64,000 bases of DNA, taken from contig CM024171.1 in assembly GCA_013433145.1 (NCBI GenBank), positions 5,015,065-5,079,064 on the forward strand. Direction: 5' to 3'. This document shows, in pieces, positions 32,467 to 47,000 of this stretch. This DNA is from Ascaris suum. Taxonomy: Eukaryota > Nematoda > Chromadorea > Rhabditida > Ascarididae. The notes beneath the pieces were generated by a model. That model was not told the origin of the DNA. It did not search any database and worked only from the letters and a program-made list of their open reading frames with translations. Position 1 is the first letter of the stretch. Each line of letters opens with the position of its first letter. The position numbers were made by a program, and so were the translations under genes.

Positions 32467-34332
32467 GTTGAAACTCGTCTTTCGAATTTTGTTTCCTTAC
32501 GGTATATTTTCATATTTACTGCGACATTTTTATTGCCGAGTGACCACTACAGCGCCGCTCGCCAAGGACGCGTGCGGTCTCTCTCCATCTCTCTGTGCGC
32601 CTGCGCTTGTGGCTAAGTATACCCACACCGCTTGTTCAGTATTCCCGTGCATTTTTATGTGCTTTTCTCGAGGCACCAACGAAGCCGCCTGATTGTCTGT
32701 GGCTGTCGGTCCATGTCTGTCCCGGCTCATATATTGAAAAGTTCTCATAGGATAGGCTAGGTTGACTTTATGTTTGCATTTCAATGTGTGATTTACATAT
32801 GAAATTAAAAAAGGCAAAATTTGCGGTCAACGAAACGTTGGAGGAGTGAATTTTTTGATGATTTTCACAGGTTATTGGTCGTTTCATTGTTAAGGTGAAC
32901 CACTTGTAAAAGCGGGATATTCTACGAAGTGTGTGAAAGGTTGTTGCCTGGCCGAACCATTTAACCGGGACTTCTCACTCGTTACTTTGAAGGCGGAATC
33001 CGAGAGGGCCTTCAGGTCGAAGCGGGGCTACACCATATTTTTCTAGGAAATTTCCATCTCTTCAAATTTGTTTTCTAAAATGACAGTGCAGTCAGTTGTT
33101 TAGGATTGTATATATTTTTGTGAATATGAGTGGGTGTTAGTCCGCCTCTTCATTTAATAATTTCGGTGGACGAAAAATAAAAACTACAGCAGTAGAATTT
33201 GTTTCTTAATGATTTTTTTAATCTTTATGAGTCTTTGGTCGTTAGAGATGCCGTGAAATAACTAAGAGTCAATATGTAGTATCAAATGGGATAATATGAA
33301 GCGTGGACGATTGGGTCTATAGAGTTACGTTGCGTGAGATGTGGATTTTGTATGTGTGTTTATATCTTCATGAAAACCATGGTAATTTATAAAGTACACT
33401 GGATACGTTTAGGCCTGTGCTTACAATGTTGCTTCATTTCATGACCTAAATGACGGGAACGGAAAGTGCTACCGGACCCGGTCGGCCACTCCTGCTCTCC
33501 CTTCCTTCTCCCACTCTACCTCCTCCTCCCGAGTCTGACAGCTCTCACATGTGGGCGTTATCATCACTTCCAACTTTTTACTGTTTTAATAGTAACGAAT
33601 TGGTAATGACAGTGTTAAAGCCCACGTGTGACGCCTAATGCCTCTAAAAATTTACGGGTCGATTAACCGATCTGGTATGACCGAAAAATTTTACGAGTGA
33701 TGGTCACATAGGAAAAATTGTTTACTTATTGCTTTGTTTTTCCGAATACCATACAAAATCACCGAGCACGGACCACCTAGTGTAATAAGTGATAACCGAA
33801 CGTTGTCGCGATACCTTACATTTTCGATTCTTATGTACCTTTATTTTTATGAAAATGAGAGTGACAAACAGGATATTCCAAGTTATTTTTTATTGCATAG
33901 AGTAATCAGTAAATACAACCGCCTGTTAGACGTCTCTTAGTCTTTACCGTTTTCTGTGCTTCAGACAACAAATACGACGAATACTTTCAGTGCTAGAAAG
34001 ATGCCATACCAACTAACTCCAACAAAATATGAAACGCCAGCTTACAGCTTCGATTGCAATCAGAGTTTGAGGCCTTTTTGTCTCGTGCTATTTGCTGTGC
34101 AATAAAATACCTAGGAAAAAATTATCGCATTTGCGTATAAATCTTCATCGGGCCTTCACCTCTTCCCTCCCTCGCTCCTTTTTGACACAAAACATTTTGC
34201 TCGCTTCTATTCCTCGAATGACTTGCTATAGTGTCGGTGCCTTGTCAAGTGAACATTGACACGTATGTGGCATTCGTTTTTGGGAAACTAATTTGGCTTT
34301 TGTTCGATAATCTTTTTTTAAAATAGACTTAC
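32467..34332. other. Region upstream of EED without a supported gene
   Basis: No exon, RNA gene or clear repeat recognised. The 3' part probably contains the EED promoter. Confidence 0.4.
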
Positions 34333-34334
34333 AG
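34325..34334 (+). promoter_or_regulatory. Candidate 5' acceptor of EED
   Basis: ACTTACAG ends at 34334 after a T/A-rich stretch, 33 nt before the ATG at 34368. Possible spliced-leader or 5'UTR acceptor; a weaker match than the one before the P450. Confidence 0.3.
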
Positions 34335-34367
34335 GGGTCGTCTAGCTGTATTTGCTCGTTATCTGAA

Positions 34368-37300
34368 ATGTCTGATAGCGAAGCTGGTACAAGTAGTCGT
34401 CCTTCATCAACCAGCAGTCAGGTATCTTTCATCTTTCCATACTAATTAATAACTTTTACTGTTGTTATTATTGTCTGTGAAAAGCTTTGCATATAGAACA
34501 GCTGTTATGAGAGGGTTTGCGAAGAAAAACGAAAAACACTGACAAATACAAGTACATATTGACAAAAGCGATTGTTGTTCATAAGGTGCGAAAGAGATGA
34601 GGGAAACTCTTCACATCCGATCCCCCAGAATTATTTGATTAACATGAGAGAGACCATGCATATCGAGCATATGTTTAGGGAAGGTTTTGCATTTTGCACA
34701 GAAAATTACACTTTTTTACTCGATCATTTTACTTGTTTTTCGACTACTCGTGGTTTATGATGCAAGAGTTATCATAACGCCTCCATCATAAATTACCGAT
34801 AATCGAAAATACGGAGAGAGCAGCTTCTTTTTATTCTCATTGTATATGTGGACGTCTCTTATAAAGTTAAATTGGATTAGGCAAATAAATAGAGTAATTA
34901 ATTGAAATAAGTAAAGGAGTTGTTAACATATATGAAATAAATAAGATTTTTAAATTAGAACAGTAAAGTAAATTATGTGCCCAGATTTAAATATTAAGAA
35001 GAGAGTTAAGCGGAATATTTCAGCCGTATGGTTTTAATATGGCTATAAGGGAACGGCGTGGGAATTTTTCGATATTCTTTTATAGGAAACAGTTCAGAAC
35101 TTTTCAACTCGATGATTCATTTCAGCGTCAAAGACTTCATGAACGGAGAGGTGGAACGCACAAAAAATTTGCCAAAAGGGAATCTCCTTTTGTACACGTA
35201 TCTACTGTTTATGTGAGTTATTCATACTCGTATTGTTCATATTATTACCTTAATTCTTCAAGAAACTTTCTTCCCACATTCTCATATATGAGCGTGGCCA
35301 CCCATCCTCCTCCCCACTCTCCTCTCCCTATCCCCGCTTACTCTTTCATTTTCTCAATTTTCAGAGAGCTTTATAAGGATTGTAGTTTATCAAAATCCTT
35401 TGTAACGCCGAAAATTAGATCACTTGAAAAGTCTGTGAGAGATTTCAATTTTTGATTTTGCACGTTGAATGCGGTGATTTTTGGAATTAATTTTTGGAGA
35501 TAAACGTTATCGGCATTTGTATTGACCGAAATTTGCTCTTCGGTGAGATATGGATCAGTGATTATGAAAATCCAAGCAAACGTTTCAAATGAATAACTCA
35601 CCATTTCAGGTAGCCTAAATGCAAATAAAAGTGCACAGAACTCGGATTGTGCAGAAATTACGCACGTTTGAATGCTTTCTTTGCAATTTCTCTCAATAAT
35701 TGCAGTTTTTATGCTACCATCGAGATTTTTTATACATTTCTTGAAACTCTTCTCTCCTCCTCTCCCCTCGCCACCCACTTCCACTCGACCTAAACCACCT
35801 TTATACCTTTTTGTGCCGAATATTTTAACAAAGCTTGATGCATCTGCAAAATGACGCACGCCAAATTGGATAATGCAGCAACTGAAAATGTTAATGCTCA
35901 AGTTTGGAAAAAAATTGCTTATTTGTTTGATTTCAAATGCTCTCGAATGATGTTTACGTTGTGCAGATCACCTGAGATTCTTTACCTCTGATGAAATGCT
36001 GAAAAGGGTATGAATCGAGCATTTCAATTGGTTATTTCGCAATATAGGCGGCCACCTCCTGAAGTAGCGAAATTTCCTCTTTTCTCGCAGGAAATATTGG
36101 AAGATGATCAAATTGGATTAATTATGGAAAAAAATCATATTTTGTTCAGTGGTGAAATGGTGAGTGTTTGCTTATTCTTTAATTTTAATTAGAATTCATT
36201 CAGGAATGCCACAAGAAAACAATATATGGATGTGCCTTCAATCCCTACAGTAAGAGAGATCCATATTTTGCTACCGTCGGTGATAATCGGGTACGTGTTA
36301 GAATTTTATTGTTTTGCTATTCGAGTATAATTCAAAAAGTTTTCAACGGGTAGGATCCGATATTTCTGGCACCCCTCTAAATCTACTCCGTTGTTCAGAA
36401 TAAGCTTTTTTCATTTTCAGGAAATACTTTCATCCGTTACATGTCGCTGGTGTTTTTCCAGGTGGGTTTATGAAAAAATGGAGAAAATATTGAGGTAATT
36501 ACTTAGTTTTTACTCCAATCTATAGGAAGGTGATCTGCGGTAGGGAAAAACTGGGGAGTTTGCGGCATCAGTAAAAATACGAATCTTTTGCCAAGCGATT
36601 TGTGAGGTATGCAGAATTCAATTCGCTCTTTTTAGATTACACTGACTTGATCCAAATACGTGCTTTATGTCTGAAGCTGCACTTAGTTCCAACTTTTAAT
36701 GCTTAGAAGCTGATCATGCTTTTTTAAAACCTTCAGACGCTTAGCCCTTTCCTCGAAGCCAGCGGCGAGGCAAGAGGTGAAACTATGGGAAGGGGTCAGC
36801 TGATTCTCGTATATTCGAGTAACTATTGAGCATTCGAATATTCAGACAAATTCAGACTGGATTTTTCATAAATTATTGATATGTGACTATTCTTCGTATT
36901 TCGCCAGGAAACATTCAACTCATTATAGTAGTGTTGCGTTATCAGTGAAGTGAATTTGAAATAGAAAATATCGATTTATTGCTGTATTTTAGATAAGTGT
37001 TTATCGAATCCCCAAAGACAAGCCAACAGTCACTCTCATAAGAAATTATCAAGATCCGGCTGTATGTTTATCACTTCTTTTTTATCATAAGCTGTTTCCT
37101 GCTTTTCCTTTTTGATGATATATTCGCAAGTTTATTTTTGATACCACCGCTAATGATCAAGGAATGAATTGTTTGCATGGAATATTTCTTAGAACAGATA
37201 AAATAGTTACAGTTACCTCTTCATAACAATCGATATAAATTTGAGTGGCCATTCGGTAAGAATGAATGTGAAACATATGGAACCATCTCAGCCAAGCGCC

Positions 37301-40300
37301 TTATATTCCATTTAAAATATTGTATCCGTTTAGGAAATTTTCTGCACGAATAAACTAGCGCTTTTATGGTTGATTTTTGAAGATTTGTGAGACAAGAGTA
37401 CGGGCCACTTCGGCAACCTGCTTCTCATACTGCCTGTAAATAAAGAGTGCACCAAAATTAAAACACCATTTCTTTCAGATCAGAGTCATCTAGATTGATG
37501 TTTGACTTTCAGGTGGGCAAAACAGTGTATATGGGCAATCAGCGTTTTGTCGGACTGATTAAACTGAAGAGATGCTGTTTTTTTGCTGACTTGCTTATCT
37601 GAAGGCATTCTACCATTACCGATCCAATAATATGAAATACTTATTTTGAGAAAGACGAGGCGTTTTTCACAGTATGTTGGGCTTGTGATACGCATAGCAA
37701 CGCTCATGTGGTTGTGGCCGGTGGAGTACGCGGCATCATCCGTGTCATTGACTTCGACAGTGCTACTCTTGTCGCGGTTAGTTTTCGCCCATCTTCATCC
37801 TTTCTGTTATTGTTTTCTCTCAGTCGGCCTTTTGGATGTAATTGTTTGAATAGGTTGGTATTACCTGCGGCATACAACTGCAAATATTGATGCATTTCGT
37901 ATGATTGCAATAAGAATGGCTTTTTTGTGGCTAGCGGGAAGTTGCCTCTCGTCTTTCGCCGTTTCACTTTCCCTTGTATACTTTTTCGACTTTCATGTGT
38001 GAATACAATCTTTGCTTCGATCTTACTTCCTTCATGTTATATTTTAAGAATCTCATTGGTCATGGAGATGCGATAAACGACATTCGAGTATGTCCAAAAG
38101 ATTCTGCTATAATTGCATCGGCAAGTAAGGATTTTACGGCAAGAATATGGCATATTCGCAATAGTGCATGTCTGGCGATACTTGGTGGCGTTGAAGGTCA
38201 TTTGGATCAAGTCATTTCGGTGGTTAGTTTCTTAATTCTTACAGCCACTTGTTTGAGGTGCTTTATCTCAGTGATATATCTAAGCAGTTGGTGGCAGCTT
38301 GGAGCTATTTCAAGAATTTGGAGGAAACAGATGATTTCGGATTTAGCAACGTACTCACTAGTAATACTTTAGCTTTAATATTTATTGCGAATATTCGATA
38401 TTCTCAACCAGCGAACCACCTATATTAAGAAGATTCTGAACAAGGCATTGTTTCACCCACTTCTCACTTCCACTCCTTCATTTATCCTTCCCATTTTCTT
38501 CCTGTCTCACTTCCTTATCATAATATTTTATCATCGTCTGAGTTCTTTGATCCTTGTCTAGTTGGTTATGTATTTTTTCGAGATATCATTAGGCTTAATC
38601 GTGGCCTTTATAAGAGGATTGAGGCTTACGGAGGCGTTGTGATTTGCTGAATGGAAGAGACGCTGCGTATGCAGTGCTGCAGTGTGAAAAGGAAATGATG
38701 TGAAATGATGCTTTCAAAGCGATTGAAGCCGTCCACGTGAAAATATCCTCGTCTCTGTTTTAGGGATCCGACTGATCCGCTTGTCTGCTTTGGAGGAGGA
38801 GGGAATAAGGAGAGCTCCGAATGCCTGTAATTTAAGGACCTAGGGTCATAAAACTCATGCAATCTTGAGACCTAACTTCCCCTTTTATGACCCCTATCGC
38901 ATTCCTGAGAAAAAAATCCATTTGATCCCGCAACAATTAAAGCGCACATTAATCGCCTCACGATCTATTGACGACAAATGCACGCATTCGCTTGGCAAAT
39001 GCAGTGCGCAACAGCAATATCACAGAATGTCAAGCAGTTCCCATACTTGATATTATGCTTTTTTTATTTGATCCGTTAGCCGTAGGCAACTAGAAACGTT
39101 CACCCACGTTTCCACATATTCTGATGTAACTGGAAAAGCCCACCACCGTTTTGTATAGGAAAAATTGATGGTTTTGCTGACTGACCTAAAGCACAAGTGG
39201 TGTTGAATTCCAGAGTTTAGATATATTATGATACAATTATGATATAATAAGGTGTTGTATATTATGAAATCAGCTGTAAAATTGGTTATGATAGAGTGTA
39301 AGCTTTTTTGATAACTCATGAAATTTTATTGAAGTGATTGGTTGAGCTGCACCGATCTCTTGGGTGAATCCGTGCTGTGACTGTTTAGCTCTCGCTAGAA
39401 TTTACTGCTTATTTGACAGCCACCTGGCATATTTAAATGCAACGAATTCGTTACGATAGTTTTTGTATTTTTCCGGCCAGTTGTTTCGAAGACTGTATGA
39501 AACATTTTGCAGGACTTCAACGCAACGTCGGATTATTTAGCGTCAGCTAGTATGGATCATACAGTCAAATTATGGTATATTGGAAGCGGTAGTGGAGTTG
39601 ATAAAAGGATTCAACAAGCAAAGAGTGAGCTTAAGGTGAGGTTTATTATTGAGAACAGGGCGGCATTGGATAAAGTTAGTTCCAGTTCTTGAATTTTTCA
39701 CTAATAGGTAGCGATGTTTCTATTCATTTCGCTATGCAATAATGGACTTCTGCTTTAATATCTTTTTTATATAGTACAGCACTCTAGATTGGTTTTTCTG
39801 CACTTTTGCTTTTATCTTGTTGTCAAAACTTTGCGATTTGGTTCGACGCAATTACAGCAGGCATCTTATTTAAACCAGTGGCAATCTGAATGAGGCAAAC
39901 AGAGTAAATAAGGCGGTGAGAGATAATTGCACAGGGGATTACTGTTTATGATGCCACCTATGGCTATCCCGACACCTGCATATTACGGCACTGTGCTAAG
40001 TATAATCGCTGTGACCGCTGTTTTATTTCGTCAATTACATTTTAGAAAATGTTGAAGGGATCTGTTTCATGTAAGGCAAATAATGGTTTTCTCAGGTGTA
40101 ATTTGCTGATGTCGTTGCTGGTGAAATTGGAATACTCAACGGCAGAAGTGATGTAAGGTGCTGAGACATCGAAAATAAATCCGTGCTTGTCTGCATCATA
40201 TTTGCTGTTTGTTAGTGAAGTTATCAAAAATGTCACTGTTCGAAAAATTAGCGTTTAGGCTTATTCTCTGCATTGTGCTAATCCATTGATATAATTTGGA

Positions 40301-43300
40301 CCAGCCATGGTCCCACCGGTTGAATCCAATGCCAGACGGAAAATGCGTTGGCCATACCATCCGCATTTTATAGGACACCCATGCTGCTCACCATATTCAG
40401 TACCGTTTCAAAGGATTATCCAACTTTTATTTCGTTGTATTTTGCTAATGACAATGACTTTATGCATTTTTTTTTGAAAGTTTTGCTGCATTTTGGAAAA
40501 AACAGTTTTAAAATTATTTGCATGGTATCCACGAATTAGCAAACGTTTGACGATCCATGAAGCAAGAAAAATATGACCAGTTTGGGTGAAATTGTGGTTG
40601 AAAGTCGTCTATCCCGTGATGGGGATTATACTCTGCCGGTTTCGTCATCGTGCCTTGTATGAAAAATGCAGGCATGACGTTCTCATGGTGCAACCTTTTC
40701 GTGGAATAGAAAGTATGCATTCGTTCCTCTCTACAGCCTGAAAATTTTATGTTAGTTTGTACTTGGTAAATGACTTTGTGGAAATTTTTACTCGTTTAGC
40801 TTTACGAGGCTTCTTAAAAATTTCAGGAAATCCTCTTAAAGCATTTTCTATTTAAATTATTGCAATCAGAAAATATGAAATGTTGAAATTCTCGAAAGTG
40901 TTATCGAGTATTAAAAATAATAAAATTATGGAGGCAGTAGTTACATGTTGCATTTTACGTTGAGCTTGACGATGGCTTTAGTAAACGGCCAACGCTTTAA
41001 TTCCGAAGAAAGGGAAGAGTTGTACCAGAGCAGGAGGCAAAATATGCAGTTAATTGACCAACAACTTTCATTGGTTCTCAGCAAAAATAAATAAAATTGT
41101 CTTTGCATTTTTAGTCGCTGCCTCGCTATTCATGCAAATCTATAACGGATTCGTTTCTCTCTGAACTGACCGCTGTAAAATGAAGATACGCTAGTGGCAA
41201 AATGCATTCAGATTTTTTGTGCATTCATATGTCAAACGGAAATGTGGTAAAGGACCTCATATGTGGTGCAGATTATATCCACCAACTTTCGTAGGTCGTC
41301 TTTGGCTTCCAGCTGATATTTCCCTACAGACAGGCAGACACACACATACATATTCGCACGACAAGGCTCAAAAATGAGCGACATTTTTGATATGTTCAGC
41401 AAAAGTGTTTTATGTTGCAGCTAGTGGATAATCCAGCCGAAGTGCACTATCCACGTGGTAGCACTCGTGATATTCACACAAATTACGTGGATTGCGTTCG
41501 CATCCTCGGTCCGCTTATTTTCTCAAAGGTGATTCATGTAGCGTTATTTTTGCATTGCCATGACTTATGAATTGTTCCGCAGTAATTTTTGAGCTATGAA
41601 CTTATTTATTTTGAAAGAAAATAGTTTACTATGTTATTTTTGAGATACAAACTTGCAAAGACATGCCAGAAAATTGCAGCGATTGTCTGGTATCATATAT
41701 GTGCAGAGACCGCTTCCTTCTTTTATTTTTTTGAATCTTGCGTTTGTTATTTCCTTGGCTGTGATCTGTTTTATATTCATGTGTTTATTATTTATTTTTA
41801 GCCGTTTACATTATTTGCTTTTCTTCTAGTTCCCCAGCTAACCACGTGAAGCATTTGCATAATACCTCTGGAGACCAACCGCTAAACATGACTTGTTATG
41901 GAAATTAGATCATTTGTTATGTTTGCTCGGTTTTGGTCCATCCGATAAACCTCTTATTTATTTATTGAGCTATCTGCTAAGCCTTAAAGTTTTTATAATT
42001 TCCAGTCTGAATTTTAGCTGGAAGAGGTCGTTTTTCGTCTAGTTTATTTAAAAAAAGCTCACTTAGTCTGCTGCAAGTGGTTGCCGTGTGTTTCTAAGTA
42101 TATGGTTTGTTCTATGCCCAACTGATGATTGCAGATTCTTGTGCTAGTTCATTTCTTGTATTGGACTCGAGTCCGTCCATGTCGGTTGTTCGTTTAAATG
42201 CCATCTCAAATGCTTAATAGTTTCTCCTGACTTTTATTTGATTTTGCATTGGCTTATAGATATTCGTATATTTCCGCAGTGGAGTGGTTGGGTTGCAGAA
42301 GTGTTCCACAGAAAGTTTACTTCGCAGGTTGTCCTCAAAGTTGCTAATTTCTTCGAAAATTGCTATTGCAGGGATTGCGAAAATGACTGTTTTTTCTTGC
42401 CTTCCTTGCAAAAACGACTGTTTCTCCTTGCTTCCTTGCATATTTTCTATTGGCCTTGATCGAAATATAAAATTTTCGGACCGGAAAGGAATTACGAATC
42501 GTTGTTTTGTGCATATGATCGAAATGAAAAATAGTGTGGTCCTCGGAAAGAGAGGGAGAGGATGGTGCACATTGATTTGCATAAATAATACCTTAGACAG
42601 GCGGAAGATGCAAAAGGATTTATTAAGTTGATCAGTATATATTTCAGTCAACAGAAGACGAAATATATTTATGGAAGTTTGGCGGTCTAAATGAGCCGAT
42701 CGCTGGACAAGGGAGTAACGTAAAAACGGAGAGCAGTGTGATGCATCTTCGACGATTATCGATGCCTGAAACGAATATGTGGTTTATCAAATTTGAGATC
42801 GATCCCGCACAAAAGGTCCCTGTTATGCGCCTTTGTATTAATTTATGATAGTTGTGTTATTGTTACTTCATTTTAAGTCTGGATTGGCTCTTTTTCCTAG
42901 TGAGAAATTACAACTGCAGTATGTTTTTTGGTAGAGTTATGTTAATGTGAGAATTAGCTTATTTACAGATGCCTTATTTTACGCAAGATGCTAATATGCA
43001 GTCACAATAGGCCTTTACTCTCAAGAGCTAATGGTGTCGACCGTCGTTACATTTCCAGACTTGTTCTATCTCTTCAAAATCGTGATAATTTACAAGGAAT
43101 TTTTTATCCTGAGCAAGTCCTAGATTTCTCTATAAATAATCTCTGCCATACCACGGTTCATGCGAATTGATTTGAGCCTATGTATTTAGAGACGTTTCTG
43201 CTTTATTTAAGTCAAGCTACACTTTCACTTACGAAACGTCTAGTTCATGCAAGTTTCAGGAAAGTGAACCCAATCCAAGGGCGTTGGCGAGGAGGAGGGC

Positions 43301-43647
43301 GGAGGGACAGGGGAGTGGGCAGTTATAGACGACCCATCCTCGAATGGCGTTTATATCGATTAATAATACTTTTAATCTGTCAACTGAAGTAATGTTAGCG
43401 CGACAACAACGGCAGTAATTTATATTTTTAGAATAATTTATGTTTTGAATTATTTGATACACACATGTGAATAATAGCATTCATTTACCAGTTTCTCAGC
43501 TGTTCAGCAGTTAACGAACCGATTCGGGAACAAATAAAGACGTTTACTTATTTGCTTTCTTTTATTTTAGTATCTGGTTTGTGGCAATCAGAAAGGCGAA
43601 ATTCACATATGGGATCTCAAGAACGGATCGTTTCCAAATGAAATGAG
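34368..43647 (+). CDS. EED: EED / MES-6 homologue, WD40 subunit of Polycomb repressive complex 2 (last blade not found)
   Basis: Eleven exons: 34368-34421, 35126-35212, 36091-36159, 36204-36290, 36993-37061, 37651-37776, 38049-38222, 39513-39635, 41421-41528, 42648-42815 and 43571-43647, giving 380 codons plus 2 nt. Hallmarks of EED in order: TIYGCAFNP (76-84), [10 protein letters not shown] (123-132), [21 protein letters not shown] (167-176), [44 protein letters not shown] (343-348), and [15 protein letters not shown] binds H3K27me3 and stimulates the EZH2-type methyltransferase in the nucleus; nematode MES-6 does this in the germline. The expected final blade (CDD..WRWD-like) was not found. 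A 52-bp intron to 43700 would add only ten codons and stop at 43730. Repeat copy B starts about 200 bp downstream. Confidence 0.9.
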
Positions 43648-43835
43648 GTTAATATTTGTTGACGAAGTTGTTTTATTTTCACCGATAAATCGCTTTCAGC
43701 CCCAAAATGCTGGAAATTGGTTGTTTTTAAACTTGCATGCACTTGTTATATACTATTACAGCCACCATTTCGTTTGCTGATTTACCTTTGCCGAGCATAT
43801 TGTGACTACACTGTGGTGACATCGTCTCTGCGCAG

Positions 43836-44079
43836 ATATATGCGTGTGTCTGTGCTCGGTAGTTTCAGGCTGGGGAACCGTCGCAGCTCGAGTTACGAAT
43901 GTCAGTCTTGCACCAGTACTCAAGTTGATCTGTCAACATTGAGGGAACGTGCGGAGTTGGAGGTTCTTAAAAGCTCTCATATCAGTGAGCCTTTTAAAAC
44001 CGCTTGGCTTTTTGGAAGGAGGAAGTGTGAGGGGCATGGAAATTTAGGTAAAACGAGTATAAAATGTATTAGGACGTAG
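43836..44079 (+). other. ORF crossing into repeat copy B, in phase with the EED exon 11 donor
   Basis: An acceptor CTGCGCAG ends at 43835, ten bases outside the repeat. Joined to the phase-2 end of EED exon 11 it opens a frame of about 81 codons, almost all repeat-derived, to a stop at 44079. The frame includes LRERAELEVLKSS and KTAWLFGRRKCEGHG. It has no WD40 features. It is a possible exonised tail of EED or simply chance; no expression evidence. Confidence 0.25.
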
Positions 44080-47000
44080 TTTAAACATCTTGAAATTATA
44101 GTTAAACCTTGTAAAATTGTGGTACTAGAAATAGGGGCGAAATTTACGTTACAATTCTGCTCATCAAATCAACAGTAATTTCGTAAAATGTTGCCCACAA
44201 CTGATAAAACATGAGTCCTAATGCGGCCACATCTTGTCTGAATCAACCGCCGATACGGATCTTTTGTCAAGAAGCCGTATTTCCGACGTAACTACTTGTA
44301 AAATGAAATCAGATCGGCGTGAAAAAGTTGCTATAGCCGGTCGTCATTTCTTGATATGAACCGCACGCGGCACGTGGCAAGTCTCGAAATTTGCAATCAG
44401 TTTGAAACGGCTCCCCCAGTGGAACCTGTCGGATAAGTATATATCATAGATTCGAATGGACATGAGCTCGGCGTATGGAGCTTTGTGATCACAACTTGGG
44501 CAAAAAGCATGACTGTAAGCGATATGCGCGATGGTTAGATTCTGTTAAATGACGATTATTCGGCTACTGCACTGTCTTATTATTGTTGGTAAATTATGAA
44601 AACGGTCGATCGTTTGAGTGAGACTACAAAGAGGCAAATCGCGTCAGCCGTTCCATTGATGCTTCCATTTTTTGAAATTGTAGCATTTCGTAGTGGAAAG
44701 GCTAACTAGATATGGAGTACATTAAAGTCGCTTTATCGAATGTAATTTTATATCATTTTTTACTTGAATAACTCAAAAAAAATTCACAGAGCTCACAATT
44801 TATGAGGAAAAAAGGTAGCGCTCCTGAACGGAAAACATTAATGAGGCACGCTGTAACTGCATCCTTCAGAAAGACTTTTTCGTTGCCACTTTTGTGTCAT
44901 ATTTACTGGCTTGCTTTCGTTTGCAGCAAAGTTGTAGTATTGTTGAGCCGTGATCTATGCTTTTAGCGATTTCGTATTACGGTCAAAAGACGTTTGGCAT
45001 ACGATACGACAGTGCTCTTTCAGTCCGTGTGGGGAGTATATGGTTGCGGTTGGCGACGATTGGTGCGTTTGCAGATTTGATCGGCATATTTGAATGCTCT
45101 CATTCTCGCTTTATTGCATGTTTCTATCCTTGTTCGATTGGTTACCTCAAGTATGAATGCAAAAGAGTCTCCACATCCTCCATTTGTTCCACAATAGGAA
45201 TTGTTTCGATCTTCACTTCCGCGTTTGTGTTTTATGTTCATTTGAGCGAACTGATTGCTGTTTTTGCGAGGCGATCCTCTAGCAGTCGAAGTATTCGAGA
45301 CGCAAGTGTCTATTCTTTTCCCCCTCCCCCTTCCCACATTTAGTGAACTGGTGTCTTCACTGCCCCGTTGGTGAACTAGATAGATAATACTCTTATTGAA
45401 TTCATTGCGCGATTCACTTATTTTATTTTTTTCTGAAGTTGCATCCATTCCAGTCATGCGAAACGACTGTCGAATTTTATAAATGTGACTAGGTGTTTTT
45501 TTTCTATCATAAGCTGCGATATCACTATAGGGAAGTTGTGACGGCTGACGCGTCCTCTTCGTGCTTTATATTTACAACGCCTTGGTATTGGATCGCATTT
45601 GCACTGCTCTTTGGCCGTTGCATTGATGAACCCCTTTTTCTCTCTTTGATGAAATAGTTTTTGAGGTTTTTTTACCGCTTTCTATTTTCATATCTTGCGG
45701 CGGAAATTTCTTTGTCGGTTATTAGCGTACCTGAATGCAGTGTTAAAGGTTACAGCTGCCGAATCACATGTTAGAGCACTTTATATCAATGATTTCATGC
45801 GCTTTATGGGTGTTGATAGTTTTTGCTTTTCGTGCGTAGAGTCATTATTTTTGACAATTTGCGAGGTAAATATAAGTCAGTAGCAGCAGTTCTGAATCAT
45901 TGCACACGTGATTGTAGTGGATTTTATGATCGGAACAGGACGTTTATCATTTGGCAAGAATATTTCTTACTGTCTGCATATTACTGTTGCTGCCAGTGGG
46001 CGGTACATATTGATCATTTGCGGTTGATCTCTTGTCGGCCACTGATAGATCTTTCAAGGAAACTTTCTCCGATGATGCGATCAGAATGTATTAATCATAA
46101 AACCATGGTTAAGCTTCGGTGTTTTCAATTTTTCAAAGGATGGAGGGGAACCGATTGGCACATAGTCAAGATTTTGCGATAGGTGTATTTATTGCTCATT
46201 AGAAGCACTTTTGAATGGAGTACTTCTTCATGCATTCAAATATTTTATATGATTTCTTTATCTCCGAAGTATATTCTACTTTTTGAGTATTCCCATTTCT
46301 GTAGTTTCTTCGTTTGCTGCAAACTTTCTTCTCGTCTGTATCTGTTGTTGCTGCGTTTTCTATTTTCTTTCGTTCTTTACGATCTTTCATTTTATTCTTT
46401 ATTCTTAATTTTTCTAACATGATCACACAATTTGAGTGGATTGTTGATCTCATCATACGGTTCCACACTCGGCGCTTAACATTCTTTATTTTAAAGTAAT
46501 GTATGCATGCATTCGAAAACAGTGACATTCATTACAAATTCCATTTGCTAATTTCAAGTACTTTTCACTTTTTGGCATCTGTTCTTGAAGATTATACCTA
46601 ATCGTTATAGGAGAGGTATCAACTTCGTCAGTACTTCGAATGTGTCGTATTATATGTTGATATCTATTTCCTCTCACCGTGGCAAATAAGCAGCACCATT
46701 AGCCGATGCAGAAAACCACTGAGGGAGGGAGAAAGCGCGTACCTCTCATATTCGACTTTCCTTCCTCAAAAATGTTTAGGATTCTGGGCCAAAAAAATTC
46801 CTCTGCGCTTCCTTCGAGGCACTGGCGCTCGACAAGATCGATTCCTCCCATCGTTTGTGCCTACGATTAGATAGCACAATAATTTGTAAGGAGTCGTTCT
46901 CCTATTTTCGGATGCCTTTTGTTGCCGCAGTGCTGCTGCTATTACTGAATCTATATGCTGCGAATGTTCGGAGTTTTGTTGTCGTGGTTTAGTTTTTAAA

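Noticed and set aside
43700..43730. Ten-codon terminal EED exon after a 52-bp intron
   Set aside because: Splice sites and phase are acceptable, but it would end the protein without the last WD40 blade; kept only as an alternative in the gene entry.
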